Assembly: GCA_016218805.1 (NCBI GenBank)
Contig: JACRCW010000170.1
Location: 1-35,921, forward strand
DNA from: Deltaproteobacteria bacterium
GTDB lineage: Bacteria; Myxococcota; JACRCW01
Direction: 5' to 3'
DNA length: 35,921 nucleotides
Under the pieces are notes generated by a model, which worked only from the letters and a program-made list of their open reading frames with translations, did not search any database and was not told the origin of the DNA. Position 1 is the stretch's first letter, and each line of letters opens with the position of its first letter. The position numbers were made by a program, and so were the translations under genes. Positions 24,234 to 32,545 of the stretch are shown piece by piece.

Positions 24234-26996
24234 CTAGATGCGCGCGCGGACCCCAAAGACAATCTGCCGGGGTGCTCCCGGCTGGATGCCCTGGGGTGCG
24301 CGGCTCGCGATGTAGCGCTCGTCGGCCAGGTTCTTGCCGGCGACGGAGAAGGTGAGACCCGGCGCCAGCGTCCACGCGATGCGCGCGTCGACGAGCAGGC
24401 GCCGCCCGATGACGCCGACGGTACCGTCCGCACTGGGCAGCTTGGTGGCGGCGTTGTCTGTGAACTGCGGCGACACATACGACAACGACACGTCCCCATC
24501 GAACCCCAACGGATGGGAGAAGCCGACGGAGGCGCCCGCGGAGTGCTGCGGGGCGTAGGGCAGCAGCTTGCCGGCGAACATGCCGCCGACCCACCGCGCG
24601 TCCACGTACGTGTACGTGAGCGTGTACGGCACGCGGAACGACCGGCCGGAAAGCGCAGCGAGGTCAAACTGCACCATGGCCTCCACCCCGGTGTGGCGTG
24701 TGCGCCCGCCGTTGATGAGCCGCGGCCCGGTGTCACCGGGCAGCCGCGCGGTGGCGCCGCCGGCTTCCGACGGGGGCACGACCTGGTTCTGATAGTCCAG
24801 GTGGAACGCGGCCACCTCGGCCTGCAACCAGTCACCCACGGCCAGCCGGCTGCCGGCCTCCATGTTCCAGGACCGCTCGGCTTCCAGGCGCAGGTTCTCA
24901 CCGGACGGGGTGATGGCGTCCTTGGTCCGCGGCGGTGCAAACCCGCGGTGGATACCCGCAAAGAACATCAGCCCGTCCCACAGCAGGTAGGAAACGCCCA
25001 GGCCCGGGATGACGGCAAACACCGGTGAGTGTTCGAGGTTGTTGACGTCCGCAGCGACGAGGCCGCCCGCGCTGGGAACGCGCGTGCGCAGCGTGTGCCG
25101 GTCAGCCAGGAGGTTCTCCAGCCGCAGGCCCGGCGTGATGCGCAGCGTGTCAAACAGCGTGAAGCGGTACTGCCCGTAGAGGGCGAGCGCCAGGCCGGAG
25201 CGGATTTCGTCTTCGGTGAGCGCGCCGGAGGCGGCGGCGGCCGTGGCGCCATCCAGGCGCTGCTCCTCGGCCCGTTCGAAATGCAGGCGTGCGCCGGCGA
25301 TGAGCTGGTGCTCCGTGAACCACCACCGCTTCTCAAACACGAACCGCGGTTCCACGCCGCCGACGGTGAAGCGGCGGTTGCGGTGCACGTTGGAGTCGCG
25401 GAACCACAGCGTGTCGCCGGGCCGGGCCGGTTCACCCGGAGCGCCGGTGACCACGCGCTCGTAGCGCAGGCCAACGTCCTGGCGGTCGAATTCCTGGCGC
25501 CGCCAGTTGCGCTGGATGACGAAGGCGTAGGCGATGGTCTGCAGCCGCAGCGAGGGGATGAGGAGGACTTCGTGGTTCACCTGGGCGGCCGCGCGGCGCA
25601 CCCAGAAGCGGTCATGCCGCGCGAAGTTGTCCGACGGGTCATGCCGGTACTGCGCCGTGGTGAGTCCCAGGTAGGTGGAGTTGGAGTACTCGTCATACGC
25701 GCCCACCTTGAGGGTGAGTTGGTGCCCGGGCGCCGGCAGCAGCCGCACCTTGCCGGTGACATCCACCATCTGCAGGCCCAGCGCGCGCGGGCCGTCAAAG
25801 CGGCGGTGCACAACGTCCAGCCGCCAGCCGGCCGGCCCCAATGTGTCCCCGGCGGAGAAGTGGCCCATCCAGTAGCCGAACGTGCCCGCGCGCACGTCCG
25901 TGGTGACGGTGAGGCGGCGGGGCGGGTCTGCGCTGAGATAGTTGAGCACGCCGCCAATGGTCTGGGGTCCCTGCAGGATGGAATCGGAGCCCTTGGCGAC
26001 GTCGATGCGGCGCATCCGTTCGATGGCCGGTGCGTAGTACAGCTCCGGCTCGCCGTAGGGCTGCAGGGCGATGGGCGCGCCGTCCTCCAGGACCAGCACC
26101 TTGCGGCTGCGGTTGGGATCAGTGCCGCGGAAGCCCACGTTGGGCCGCAGGCCGATACCCTCCTCGTCGACAACGTTGACACCGGGGACGCTCCGCAGGA
26201 CCTCGTTGGCGCTTTGCGGAGCGGCCCGCAGCAGCTTCTGCTCGTCCACGCTGGACACGGAGCCTGCCACCATGGAGACGCGCGCCGCGCGGCGGAGCCG
26301 GTCGCGCACCACGGTCTCAAACGCACCGCTGCCCAGGCGCCGCAGCGGGTAGGTCCCGGACAGTGTTTCCCCCGCGCGGAACTCCTCCACAATGGAGAAC
26401 TGTTCATACGTGGTGGCGGTGAGGCCCACCACGCGGGCGCCCGGCGGCACGCCCTCCAGCGCAAAGCGGCCGTCCGCGTCCGTGGTGGTGATGAGCGCCT
26501 CGCCGTCGTTCGCCTGGACGTAGACCTCCACGTCCGGGATGCCGTGGCCAAGCGCGTCGTCCACGATGCGACCGGTGAAGGCCGCGGGGAGGGCGGGCGG
26601 GGTGCTGTGCGGGGGGGCGCTGGCGGTGACGGCGGGGAGCGGCGCCGCGGGCGGCCGCCCGCCAAACGTGTAGCGGTATTCCAGCTGGACTGCGGCGGGC
26701 GCTCCGTCCACCTCGGCGGGTTCAAACACCAACGCGCATGCGGCCCCCATGGCGATCCAGTCCAGCGCCTCGCCGGCGCTGTTGACGACGTCGACGCGCA
26801 CCACGTCGCCGGCCTGGTCCACGGTCAGGCGCAGCGTCACGGTGGTGTCCTGCGCGGGCTGCAGCGTGGCGGGCAGGTCCACCACGGGCTGCGCGGTGAG
26901 CGCGGGCGGGCGCGTGAGCACGCCGTCCGCCGCCGCGGGTGCGGCGGCCAGGCCCAGCCCCGCCACCAGCCAGGCACTCCTGCCACGCGTGTGCAC
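24234..26996 (-). CDS. TonB-dependent receptor (FecA-like) with N-terminal TonB-C-like domain
   Basis: 920 aa, GTG start with GGAGG 4 nt upstream. Order: signal peptide (1-23); a TonB C-terminal-like domain (~35-110; TVTLRLTVDQAGDVVRVDVV, CALVFEPAEVDG); Pro/Ala linker; a carboxypeptidase-like regulatory domain (~138-220; GRIVDDALGHGIPDVEVYV, TDADGRFALEGVPPG); a possible TonB box FETVVRD (226-232); plug (~240-370; ANEVLRSVPGVNVVDEEG, RGTDPNRSRKVLVLEDG); then the outer-membrane barrel. The plug is closest to FecA-type ferric-citrate receptors. First gene of a four-gene operon behind a Fur box, so iron-regulated uptake is likely. Substrate is not deducible. Confidence 0.93.
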   Translation of the reverse strand: MHTRGRSAWLVAGLGLAAAPAAADGVLTRPPALTAQPVVDLPATLQPAQDTTVTLRLTVDQAGDVVRVDVVNSAGEALDWIAMGAACALVFEPAEVDGAPAAVQLEYRYTFGGRPPAAPLPAVTASAPPHSTPPALPAAFTGRIVDDALGHGIPDVEVYVQANDGEALITTTDADGRFALEGVPPGARVVGLTATTYEQFSIVEEFRAGETLSGTYPLRRLGSGAFETVVRDRLRRAARVSMVAGSVSSVDEQKLLRAAPQSANEVLRSVPGVNVVDEEGIGLRPNVGFRGTDPNRSRKVLVLEDGAPIALQPYGEPELYYAPAIERMRRIDVAKGSDSILQGPQTIGGVLNYLSADPPRRLTVTTDVRAGTFGYWMGHFSAGDTLGPAGWRLDVVHRRFDGPRALGLQMVDVTGKVRLLPAPGHQLTLKVGAYDEYSNSTYLGLTTAQYRHDPSDNFARHDRFWVRRAAAQVNHEVLLIPSLRLQTIAYAFVIQRNWRRQEFDRQDVGLRYERVVTGAPGEPARPGDTLWFRDSNVHRNRRFTVGGVEPRFVFEKRWWFTEHQLIAGARLHFERAEEQRLDGATAAAASGALTEDEIRSGLALALYGQYRFTLFDTLRITPGLRLENLLADRHTLRTRVPSAGGLVAADVNNLEHSPVFAVIPGLGVSYLLWDGLMFFAGIHRGFAPPRTKDAITPSGENLRLEAERSWNMEAGSRLAVGDWLQAEVAAFHLDYQNQVVPPSEAGGATARLPGDTGPRLINGGRTRHTGVEAMVQFDLAALSGRSFRVPYTLTYTYVDARWVGGMFAGKLLPYAPQHSAGASVGFSHPLGFDGDVSLSYVSPQFTDNAATKLPSADGTVGVIGRRLLVDARIAWTLAPGLTFSVAGKNLADERYIASRAPQGIQPGAPRQIVFGVRARI

Positions 26997-27055
26997 CCTG
27001 CCTCCGCCGCGGACCCGCCGCTTGTGGACCCGTATTCACCGTGCTAGCCGATTTT

Positions 27056-27074
27056 GAAAATGAAAGTCAATATC
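27056..27074. promoter_or_regulatory. Fur box
   Basis: GAAAATGAAAGTCAATATC matches 15 of 19 positions of the classical Fur consensus GATAATGATAATCATTATC, in a strikingly A/T-rich island within GC-rich DNA. It is 60 nt upstream of the TonB-dependent receptor start and overlaps the first codons of the divergent flavoprotein frame. On the minus strand TTGATATTGACT overlaps it, fitting a repressed -35 region. Confidence 0.75.
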
Positions 27075-28388
27075 AATTGGGCGGAGGCGGGCAAGCGGCG
27101 GGCGCGCGTGGTGGGCGCGGGCATGACGGGGCTGTGTGCGGCCGCCATGCTGGGCGAGCGCGGCTGGCGCGTGGAGGTACTGGAGGCGGCGGACGGTGCC
27201 GGGGGGCTGCTGCGGCCGGTGCCGTTCCATGGTGTGGCGTGTGACCGCGGGTCCCACCGGGTGCACGCGGAGGCGTATGCATGGTTGCGGGACGCGGCGG
27301 GCGTGCGCTGGGTCAGCCGGCCGCGGCGCGGGATGATGGTGCTGGGTGGGCGCCACGTGCCCTACCCGCTGGCGCCGTGGTCGTTTGCGCGGGGGGTGGG
27401 GGCGCGGGCCACGGTGGAGATGGCGGCGGGGTTCCTGCTGCGGCCCGGGATGCTGGCGGCGTTCCGCCGCTGGGAGTCCGCGCGGCCGGCGGACGGCGCG
27501 GACGAAGGCTTTGAGGCGTTTGTGCGCGGCCGCGCGGGAACGCGCGCGTACGAGGCGTTCTACCGGCCGTACGCGGAGAAGGTGTGGGGTGTGCCGCCCG
27601 CGGAGCTGTCACGCAGCGTGGCCAAGCAGCGCGTGTCCACGGCGGCACCCCTGCGCGGGTGGACGGCGGCGCGCCGGCCGCAGAGTTTCCTGTACCCCGC
27701 GGGGGGCATGGCCGCGCTGCTGGATGCCCTGGTGCGGCGCGCGGCGCAGGCCGGCGTGGAGGTCCGCTACGGTGCGCGCTTCACGGCGGCGGACGTGGAC
27801 CCGCGCGTGCCCACGCTGTTCACGGGCGGCCTGGGCGCGCTGACTGGCCAGGTGGGCCTGGAGCACCGCGGGCTGCACCTGGTGTTCCTGGCGCTGGACA
27901 CGGCGCGCGTGTCGGCCGTGGACACCTGGTACCTCCCCGGGACCGAGTGGACGATGGGCCGCGTGTCTGAGGTGGGGAACTTTGGCACCGAGCGCCGCGG
28001 GCGGGCGCGTGCGGTGCTGTGCGTGGAGGTCCCGCAGGGCCGCGGGGACCCGGCGCGGGTGCCCCACGTGGACGACGTGACGGCGCAGCTGCGCCGGGCG
28101 GGGATCCTGCCGGCGCGCTGCCGCGTGCTGGACCACCACCACGTGTGGGTGGACGGCGTCTACCCGCTGCACCGGCGCGGGTGGCGGCGGGAGCTGGCGT
28201 CCGCGCTGGAGCACGCGGCCGGACTGGGCGTGCTGCCGCTGGGCCGGCAGGGGCTGTTCCTCCACTGCAACCTGGACCACTGCGCCCGCATGGCGCGCGC
28301 AGCGGTGGAACACCTGGATGGCGGCGGAGACGCGCGGGGTTGGCTGGCGCTGGTTCCCGGGTTCCTGGACGCGCGCGTGCGTGACTAG
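27060..28388 (+). CDS. FAD-dependent amine-oxidase/protoporphyrinogen-oxidase-like flavoprotein
   Basis: About 442 aa from ATG 27060; a TTG at 27054 is in frame, and GTGs at 27108/27111 are possible later starts but would truncate the first Rossmann strand. No Shine-Dalgarno sequence is evident. The N-terminus has the FAD dinucleotide-binding motif VVGAGMTGLCAAAMLGERG, ending the beta-alpha-beta unit at VEVLEA, then GGLLRPVPFHG. FYRPYAEKVWGVPPAELS is typical of the HemY/UDP-galactopyranose-mutase-like oxidoreductases. The substrate is unknown; no haem or cell-wall gene is nearby. Divergent from the Fur-box operon, it may share its control. Its stop is shared through CTAG with the convergent kinase gene. 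Confidence 0.8.
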   Translation: MKVNINWAEAGKRRARVVGAGMTGLCAAAMLGERGWRVEVLEAADGAGGLLRPVPFHGVACDRGSHRVHAEAYAWLRDAAGVRWVSRPRRGMMVLGGRHVPYPLAPWSFARGVGARATVEMAAGFLLRPGMLAAFRRWESARPADGADEGFEAFVRGRAGTRAYEAFYRPYAEKVWGVPPAELSRSVAKQRVSTAAPLRGWTAARRPQSFLYPAGGMAALLDALVRRAAQAGVEVRYGARFTAADVDPRVPTLFTGGLGALTGQVGLEHRGLHLVFLALDTARVSAVDTWYLPGTEWTMGRVSEVGNFGTERRGRARAVLCVEVPQGRGDPARVPHVDDVTAQLRRAGILPARCRVLDHHHVWVDGVYPLHRRGWRRELASALEHAAGLGVLPLGRQGLFLHCNLDHCARMARAAVEHLDGGGDARGWLALVPGFLDARVRD

Positions 28389-30664
28389 GCCACCATCTCC
28401 TGCACCAGCCGGCGCAACGCGGCACGTTCAAATGGCTTCTCCAGGCGCCGCGCCCGCGTCCGCTCAAACAGGTCCCGCGCCTGCGGCGTGAACGCCCCGC
28501 CGGTGACAAACACCACGCGCTCCGCCAGCGCGGGGTACTCCTCCTGCAGCAGCGCGTGGAACTCCATGCCGGTGATGTCCGGCATCATCAGGTCACACAG
28601 GATGACGTCAAACGTCTCACCGCGCCGCAGGCAGTCCAGCGCCGCGCGCGCGCTGGTCAGCGCCACCACGTCGTGCTCGCGGCCCAGCATGCGTCCCACG
28701 GCCAGGCCCACCTTTTCCTCGTCATCCACCACCAGCACGCGTGCGCGGGTGACCGGAGCGGCGGGCACTGCCAGCGCGGCGGTCTGCGCGGTGGGCGCCG
28801 GTGCGGCGGGGAGGGTGACGCGGAAGGTGGTGCCCTGCCCCACCTCGGTGGTGAACCGGATGTCTCCGCCCAGCTCGCGCACAATGCCCTGGCAGATGGA
28901 CAGGCCCAGCCCGGTACCCTGGCCCGGGGGCTTGGTGGTGAAGAACGGGTCAAACACGCGGTCACGCAACTCAGCGGGGATGCCCGTGCCGGTGTCCTCC
29001 ACCTCGACAATGGCCGCCCCGTCGGGCGCGGTGAAGGTGCGGACGCGGACCTCGTTCTCCCCTGCGCGGCCTTCCGGGATGGCGTGCGCGGCGTTGACCA
29101 GCAGGTTGAGGAACACCTGCCCCAGGCGCGAGTCATTGGCGCGCACGGTGGGCGTGGGCTGCAGGTCCTTCACCAGGCGCGCGCGGTGGCGGATCTCCGT
29201 GAACGCCATGTTGATGGAGGACTCCAGGATGGGCGCCAGTTGGAGCGGCTCCAGCCGGTCCTCGTGTCCCCGGGAGAAGGTGCGCAGGTCCCGGACAATG
29301 TTGCGGACGCGGCCGGCGCCCTCCAGCGCCTCAGACAGCGCGGTCCGCAGGTTGTCCACCTGGCGCACCTGTTCGCCAATCTCCGCCGCCGCGGCGGCGT
29401 CCGCTGTGCGCCCCTGCAGGGCCTCCAGGAACGCGGCCACCGCCTGCAGTTCCGCGGCGGCGTGGTCCACGTTGGCAATGACGAATTGCATGGGATTGTT
29501 GATTTCATGCGCCACGCCCGCGGCCAGCGTGCCGACGGCAACCATGCGGTCCATCCGCATCATCTCCGCGGTGAGCGAACGGCGCTGGGTGACGTCCACG
29601 CCCATGGAAACCAGCGCCGGCCCGCCGTGGAACACAATGGGCACCACGGCCATGTCCAGGTGGGCCCAGTCCCCATCACGCCGGCGGATGCGCACCTCAT
29701 GCGGGGGGGCGGCCTGCGCGGTGGCCAGCACGGCGCGCAAGCGCTCTTCCGCGGCGGCGCGGTCATCCGGGTGGAACAACTCCGAGGACTGCGCACCCAG
29801 CAGGTCCTCGCGCCGGTCATGGCCCAGCGCGCGGACGGCGGCGTCGTTGGCGTAGATGATGATGCCGTCGCGGTGGACCAGCGTGGCAATGGGCGAGCGC
29901 TCGATGAGGACGCGGAAGCTCTCCTCGGACTGGGCCTGGGACGCCTCCGTGCGGCGCAACAGCTGGCCGTAGCGGCGCACGTCCACGGCCACCAGGCTCA
30001 GCGCCACCAGGCAGAAGCCGTACTCCAGGAAGAACACCGGCGTGGACGGCAGGATGCCAGTGCTCAACAGCGTGTCCCACGTGGCCGCCGCCAGCCAGCC
30101 GGCCAACGCGGTGCCGTGGAGGATGCGCTCGTCACGCTCGCGCGCGCTCCACGCCGTGCGTGCGGTGGCCACCCCGGCCAGCAGCAGCAGCACCGCGAGG
30201 AACGGGCCGGTCAGGACGGCCGGCCGCATCTGTGGGAACGGATGCCCCAGCCACCACACGTCAATGAAAAAGGGCTGCGTGGATACCACCAGGTCCGTTC
30301 CCACGACGAGGAACAGCGCCACGGCGGCCAGCACGCCCGCCACGGCCGGGGGAACCGGGAGCGCGCGGCCCGTGGCGGCCGCGGCGAACCCCGTCAGGGC
30401 CGAGGCAATGACGAGCAGCGCCACGAACTCAACGCGCTGCACGGCGGGAACCTGGGCCGGGTCCGTCAGCGTGTACTGGACGGCCGCGGCCCCGCTGTAC
30501 GCAGCACACCCCAACGCCACCAGCGCGGCCCACAGATGGAAGCGCTGCGCCCGGCGTTGGAGGAGGAGCCAGCCCTCGTAGACGGCCGTGACCAGCGCAA
30601 TGAGCGTGATGGCAAGGTCACCGGCGGTGAGGATGGGAAGCGTCATGGAATCCGCGTGCGTCAT
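28385..30664 (-). CDS. Membrane-bound PAS hybrid histidine kinase with C-terminal receiver
   Basis: 759 aa; the ATG at 30664 is used, with an in-frame ATG 18 nt later. Order: about seven membrane helices (15-228), a PAS domain (248-365; SPIATLVHRDGIIIYANDAA), dimerisation helix with the phospho-acceptor His386 (AAGVAHEINNPMQF), HATPase (N box NLLVNAAHAIP ~521-530, G1 DTGTGIP 557-563, G2 GTGLGLS), and a receiver domain (~641-755) with Asp647/Asp648, phospho-acceptor Asp691 (CDLMMPD) and a Lys in LEKPF. The histidine context is of the HisKA/NtrB-like soluble class. No separate response regulator is adjacent; output may go through the receiver to a remote partner. Likely co-transcribed with the DUF3108 gene, 32 nt upstream. 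Confidence 0.93.
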   Translation of the reverse strand: MTHADSMTLPILTAGDLAITLIALVTAVYEGWLLLQRRAQRFHLWAALVALGCAAYSGAAAVQYTLTDPAQVPAVQRVEFVALLVIASALTGFAAAATGRALPVPPAVAGVLAAVALFLVVGTDLVVSTQPFFIDVWWLGHPFPQMRPAVLTGPFLAVLLLLAGVATARTAWSARERDERILHGTALAGWLAAATWDTLLSTGILPSTPVFFLEYGFCLVALSLVAVDVRRYGQLLRRTEASQAQSEESFRVLIERSPIATLVHRDGIIIYANDAAVRALGHDRREDLLGAQSSELFHPDDRAAAEERLRAVLATAQAAPPHEVRIRRRDGDWAHLDMAVVPIVFHGGPALVSMGVDVTQRRSLTAEMMRMDRMVAVGTLAAGVAHEINNPMQFVIANVDHAAAELQAVAAFLEALQGRTADAAAAAEIGEQVRQVDNLRTALSEALEGAGRVRNIVRDLRTFSRGHEDRLEPLQLAPILESSINMAFTEIRHRARLVKDLQPTPTVRANDSRLGQVFLNLLVNAAHAIPEGRAGENEVRVRTFTAPDGAAIVEVEDTGTGIPAELRDRVFDPFFTTKPPGQGTGLGLSICQGIVRELGGDIRFTTEVGQGTTFRVTLPAAPAPTAQTAALAVPAAPVTRARVLVVDDEEKVGLAVGRMLGREHDVVALTSARAALDCLRRGETFDVILCDLMMPDITGMEFHALLQEEYPALAERVVFVTGGAFTPQARDLFERTRARRLEKPFERAALRRLVQEMVA

Positions 30665-30696
30665 TGAAGCATGGCTGCGGGCAGGGGGAAAGCTGC

Positions 30697-31512
30697 TCAG
30701 CGGTCAACCTTGTCCAACGCGGCCGTCACGCGCCCGTAGCCGGTGTTGGCCTCGCCGCGCAGCGGGAGGCGCTGCTCGTCGTCGCTGACCCAGAAGGTAC
30801 CGTCCGCGCCGGAGATGGGCTTGCCATCACGGAACACGTGCGCATCCAGGCGCAGGGCGGGCCAGCTCCGCCCCGCCGCCCGCACCGCTTCCCGCCCGGT
30901 CACCTGCGCGCGCACCTCAAACTGCCGGTTGTTGGCAAACATGGGTGCGCCCACGGCGTCACCCACCTCCAACCGCTGGCCGCGGATCCAGAACAGCACC
31001 GCCAGCGGGTCCCACGGCCGTCCCTGCGTGGCCACCAGCTGCGTGCGCTCGTTGTCATTGCGGCGTTCCAGCGTGACCACGCGGTCATCAAAGAACGCCT
31101 CCTCACGGTAGCGGCGGAAACTGTTCTCCTGCTGCCAGAGCTGTGTGCGCACCGTCCGCGCCTCCGCGGCGGAGAACACGGACTGGAAGCGGTCCCGCAC
31201 GCGGAACACAAACCGCAGCAGCGCGGTGTTCTCCACGTCACCGGTGAACTCCAGCGTGCCGGCGGGGCCGGCGGCCACCGCAATGCGCGCGCGCGCGCCG
31301 ATGATGCCCAGGTAGCCAACGGAGAAGGTGAAGCGCTCGCCGGGCCGTGCCACCAGCGCGCGGGCTTCGGCTGAGGCGGGGGTGATACCCGGTGGCGTCA
31401 CGATGGGGTCTCCCGACGCAGGCACATCACTCCCGACGAGCGCGGCGCACGCGAGCCAGGCCGCGGCGCGCACGCGCGGAGTGCCTGGGAAAGACGTGGT
31501 GCCGTGCGGCAT
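30697..31512 (-). CDS. Secreted DUF3108-domain protein
   Basis: 271 aa from the ATG at 31512, chosen because it gives a clean signal peptide (RVRAAAWLACAALVGSDVPASG); an upstream in-frame start at 31551 would add 13 Arg-rich residues. The body matches the DUF3108 pattern: GERFTFSVGYLGIIGARARI, TGDVENTALLRFVFRVRDRFQS, QENSFRRYREEAFFDDRVVTL, DPLAVLFWIRGQRL, and a final strand set ending in YGRVTAALDKVD. DUF3108 proteins are periplasmic beta-rich proteins of unknown role with a lipoprotein-carrier-like sandwich. It follows the Cys-rich lipoprotein on the same strand and precedes the histidine kinase. Confidence 0.88.
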   Translation of the reverse strand: MPHGTTSFPGTPRVRAAAWLACAALVGSDVPASGDPIVTPPGITPASAEARALVARPGERFTFSVGYLGIIGARARIAVAAGPAGTLEFTGDVENTALLRFVFRVRDRFQSVFSAAEARTVRTQLWQQENSFRRYREEAFFDDRVVTLERRNDNERTQLVATQGRPWDPLAVLFWIRGQRLEVGDAVGAPMFANNRQFEVRAQVTGREAVRAAGRSWPALRLDAHVFRDGKPISGADGTFWVSDDEQRLPLRGEANTGYGRVTAALDKVDR

Positions 31513-31566
31513 GGATGTCCGGCAAGCTAGCGCGCGCGCGCGCCGGGTCACAACGGGGCCGCCGCG

Positions 31567-32433
31567 TCACCACGTGTCCTGGCAGGTCCCGGACCGGCAC
31601 TCCGGCGGGCCCTTCCACTGGCAGCACGCGCGCTTGGCGCACTTGATGTTGGCCACCACCCTGCGCACGGAGTCCGCCTTGCCGGCGTTGACCGTCCACC
31701 CGCAGTTGCACGGGTCTGGGACGCGCACGCAGCGGTCCGGTCCGCCGCAGCCGGCGGAGTTCTTCAGGATGATCACGTCGCCCGCGGTGAGTCCCGCGCC
31801 GCCGCGGATGCCCGCCATGCCGGCCACTTCGCGGCGTGCCTTCGCCTTGGCCTGCTCGTCGTCCCGGTCCGGGCAGGACGGGGGCGGGCCACTTCCCAGC
31901 GTGGCCTCCAGGATCTCCGCCGCCGGGTCCACAAAGACGCAGCGCCCGGCGCGGCATACCGCGGCGCCCTTGCCGGTGCCCCACGTGCAGCACGGGTCCG
32001 CGTCACACGTGAACTTGCCGCGCACGTCCCGCACCCACGCGTCCGCCTGCGCGGCGATGACGGCAAAGCCGCAGTTGCACGCCTCGTCAACGGAAAGGCA
32101 GGTGTCGCCCTCGCGGCACTGGCGCGCCTGGTCCATGAACGCAAGATCATCCGCAGTGAGGGCGCCGCCGCCGTGGAGTCCCTGCGCCACCGCGGGCGGT
32201 GGCGGCGTCAGTTGCCTGGCGGCGGCGGCAACGTCCGGGCAGTCCCCTTCAACCCGCGGCGGCCGTGCCAGGCCGGTGGAGGCCACCAGCAGGTTGGCCC
32301 GCGGGTCCTCCGCCGACTCGCCGCCTGGCAGCCAGCGCTTCACACCGGACGGCCCGGTGTCCTGGTCCTTGCACGCGGGCCCGGCAAGCGCGACGACGAC
32401 AAACAGCGGGCAGGCGCAGGCTCCACGGTGCAT
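31567..32433 (-). CDS. Cys-rich lipoprotein with two CNCG repeats
   Basis: 288 aa from the ATG at 32433, which has GGAGG 6 nt upstream; it begins a lipobox signal (VVVALAGPAC, Cys21). Two homologous Cys-rich modules lie at ~106-165 and ~229-284. They share the order C-x(4)-C (DTC/DRC), V-D/P-D-x-C-N-C-G, an A-D-x-x-R-x-V helix, C-C-x-W, C-R-x-G-x-C, so at least eight Cys align. A charged linker with an Arg/Lys/Glu run (AKAKARREV) joins them. The pattern suggests disulfide-knotted modules outside the cytoplasm. Family not recognised. Probably surface-exposed; the same strand carries another Cys-rich secreted protein upstream. Confidence 0.82.
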   Translation of the reverse strand: MHRGACACPLFVVVALAGPACKDQDTGPSGVKRWLPGGESAEDPRANLLVASTGLARPPRVEGDCPDVAAAARQLTPPPPAVAQGLHGGGALTADDLAFMDQARQCREGDTCLSVDEACNCGFAVIAAQADAWVRDVRGKFTCDADPCCTWGTGKGAAVCRAGRCVFVDPAAEILEATLGSGPPPSCPDRDDEQAKAKARREVAGMAGIRGGAGLTAGDVIILKNSAGCGGPDRCVRVPDPCNCGWTVNAGKADSVRRVVANIKCAKRACCQWKGPPECRSGTCQDTW

Positions 32434-32545
32434 GATCCACCTCCGCCCGGGAGCCGAACCCCAGCGCGTGTCGTCGTCAAGTACCGGTTGCGCGCGAAGC
32501 GTGGTCGCAGGGGCGTACGGGTCAGGCGCGTTTCCTGCGCGCCAC

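Noticed and set aside
25029..27047. 672-codon open frame antisense to the TonB-dependent receptor
   Set aside because: Shadow frame over a gene with clear plug and barrel motifs; no recognisable domain.
28556..30667. 703-codon open frame antisense to the histidine kinase
   Set aside because: Shadow frame; the kinase motifs on the other strand are unambiguous.
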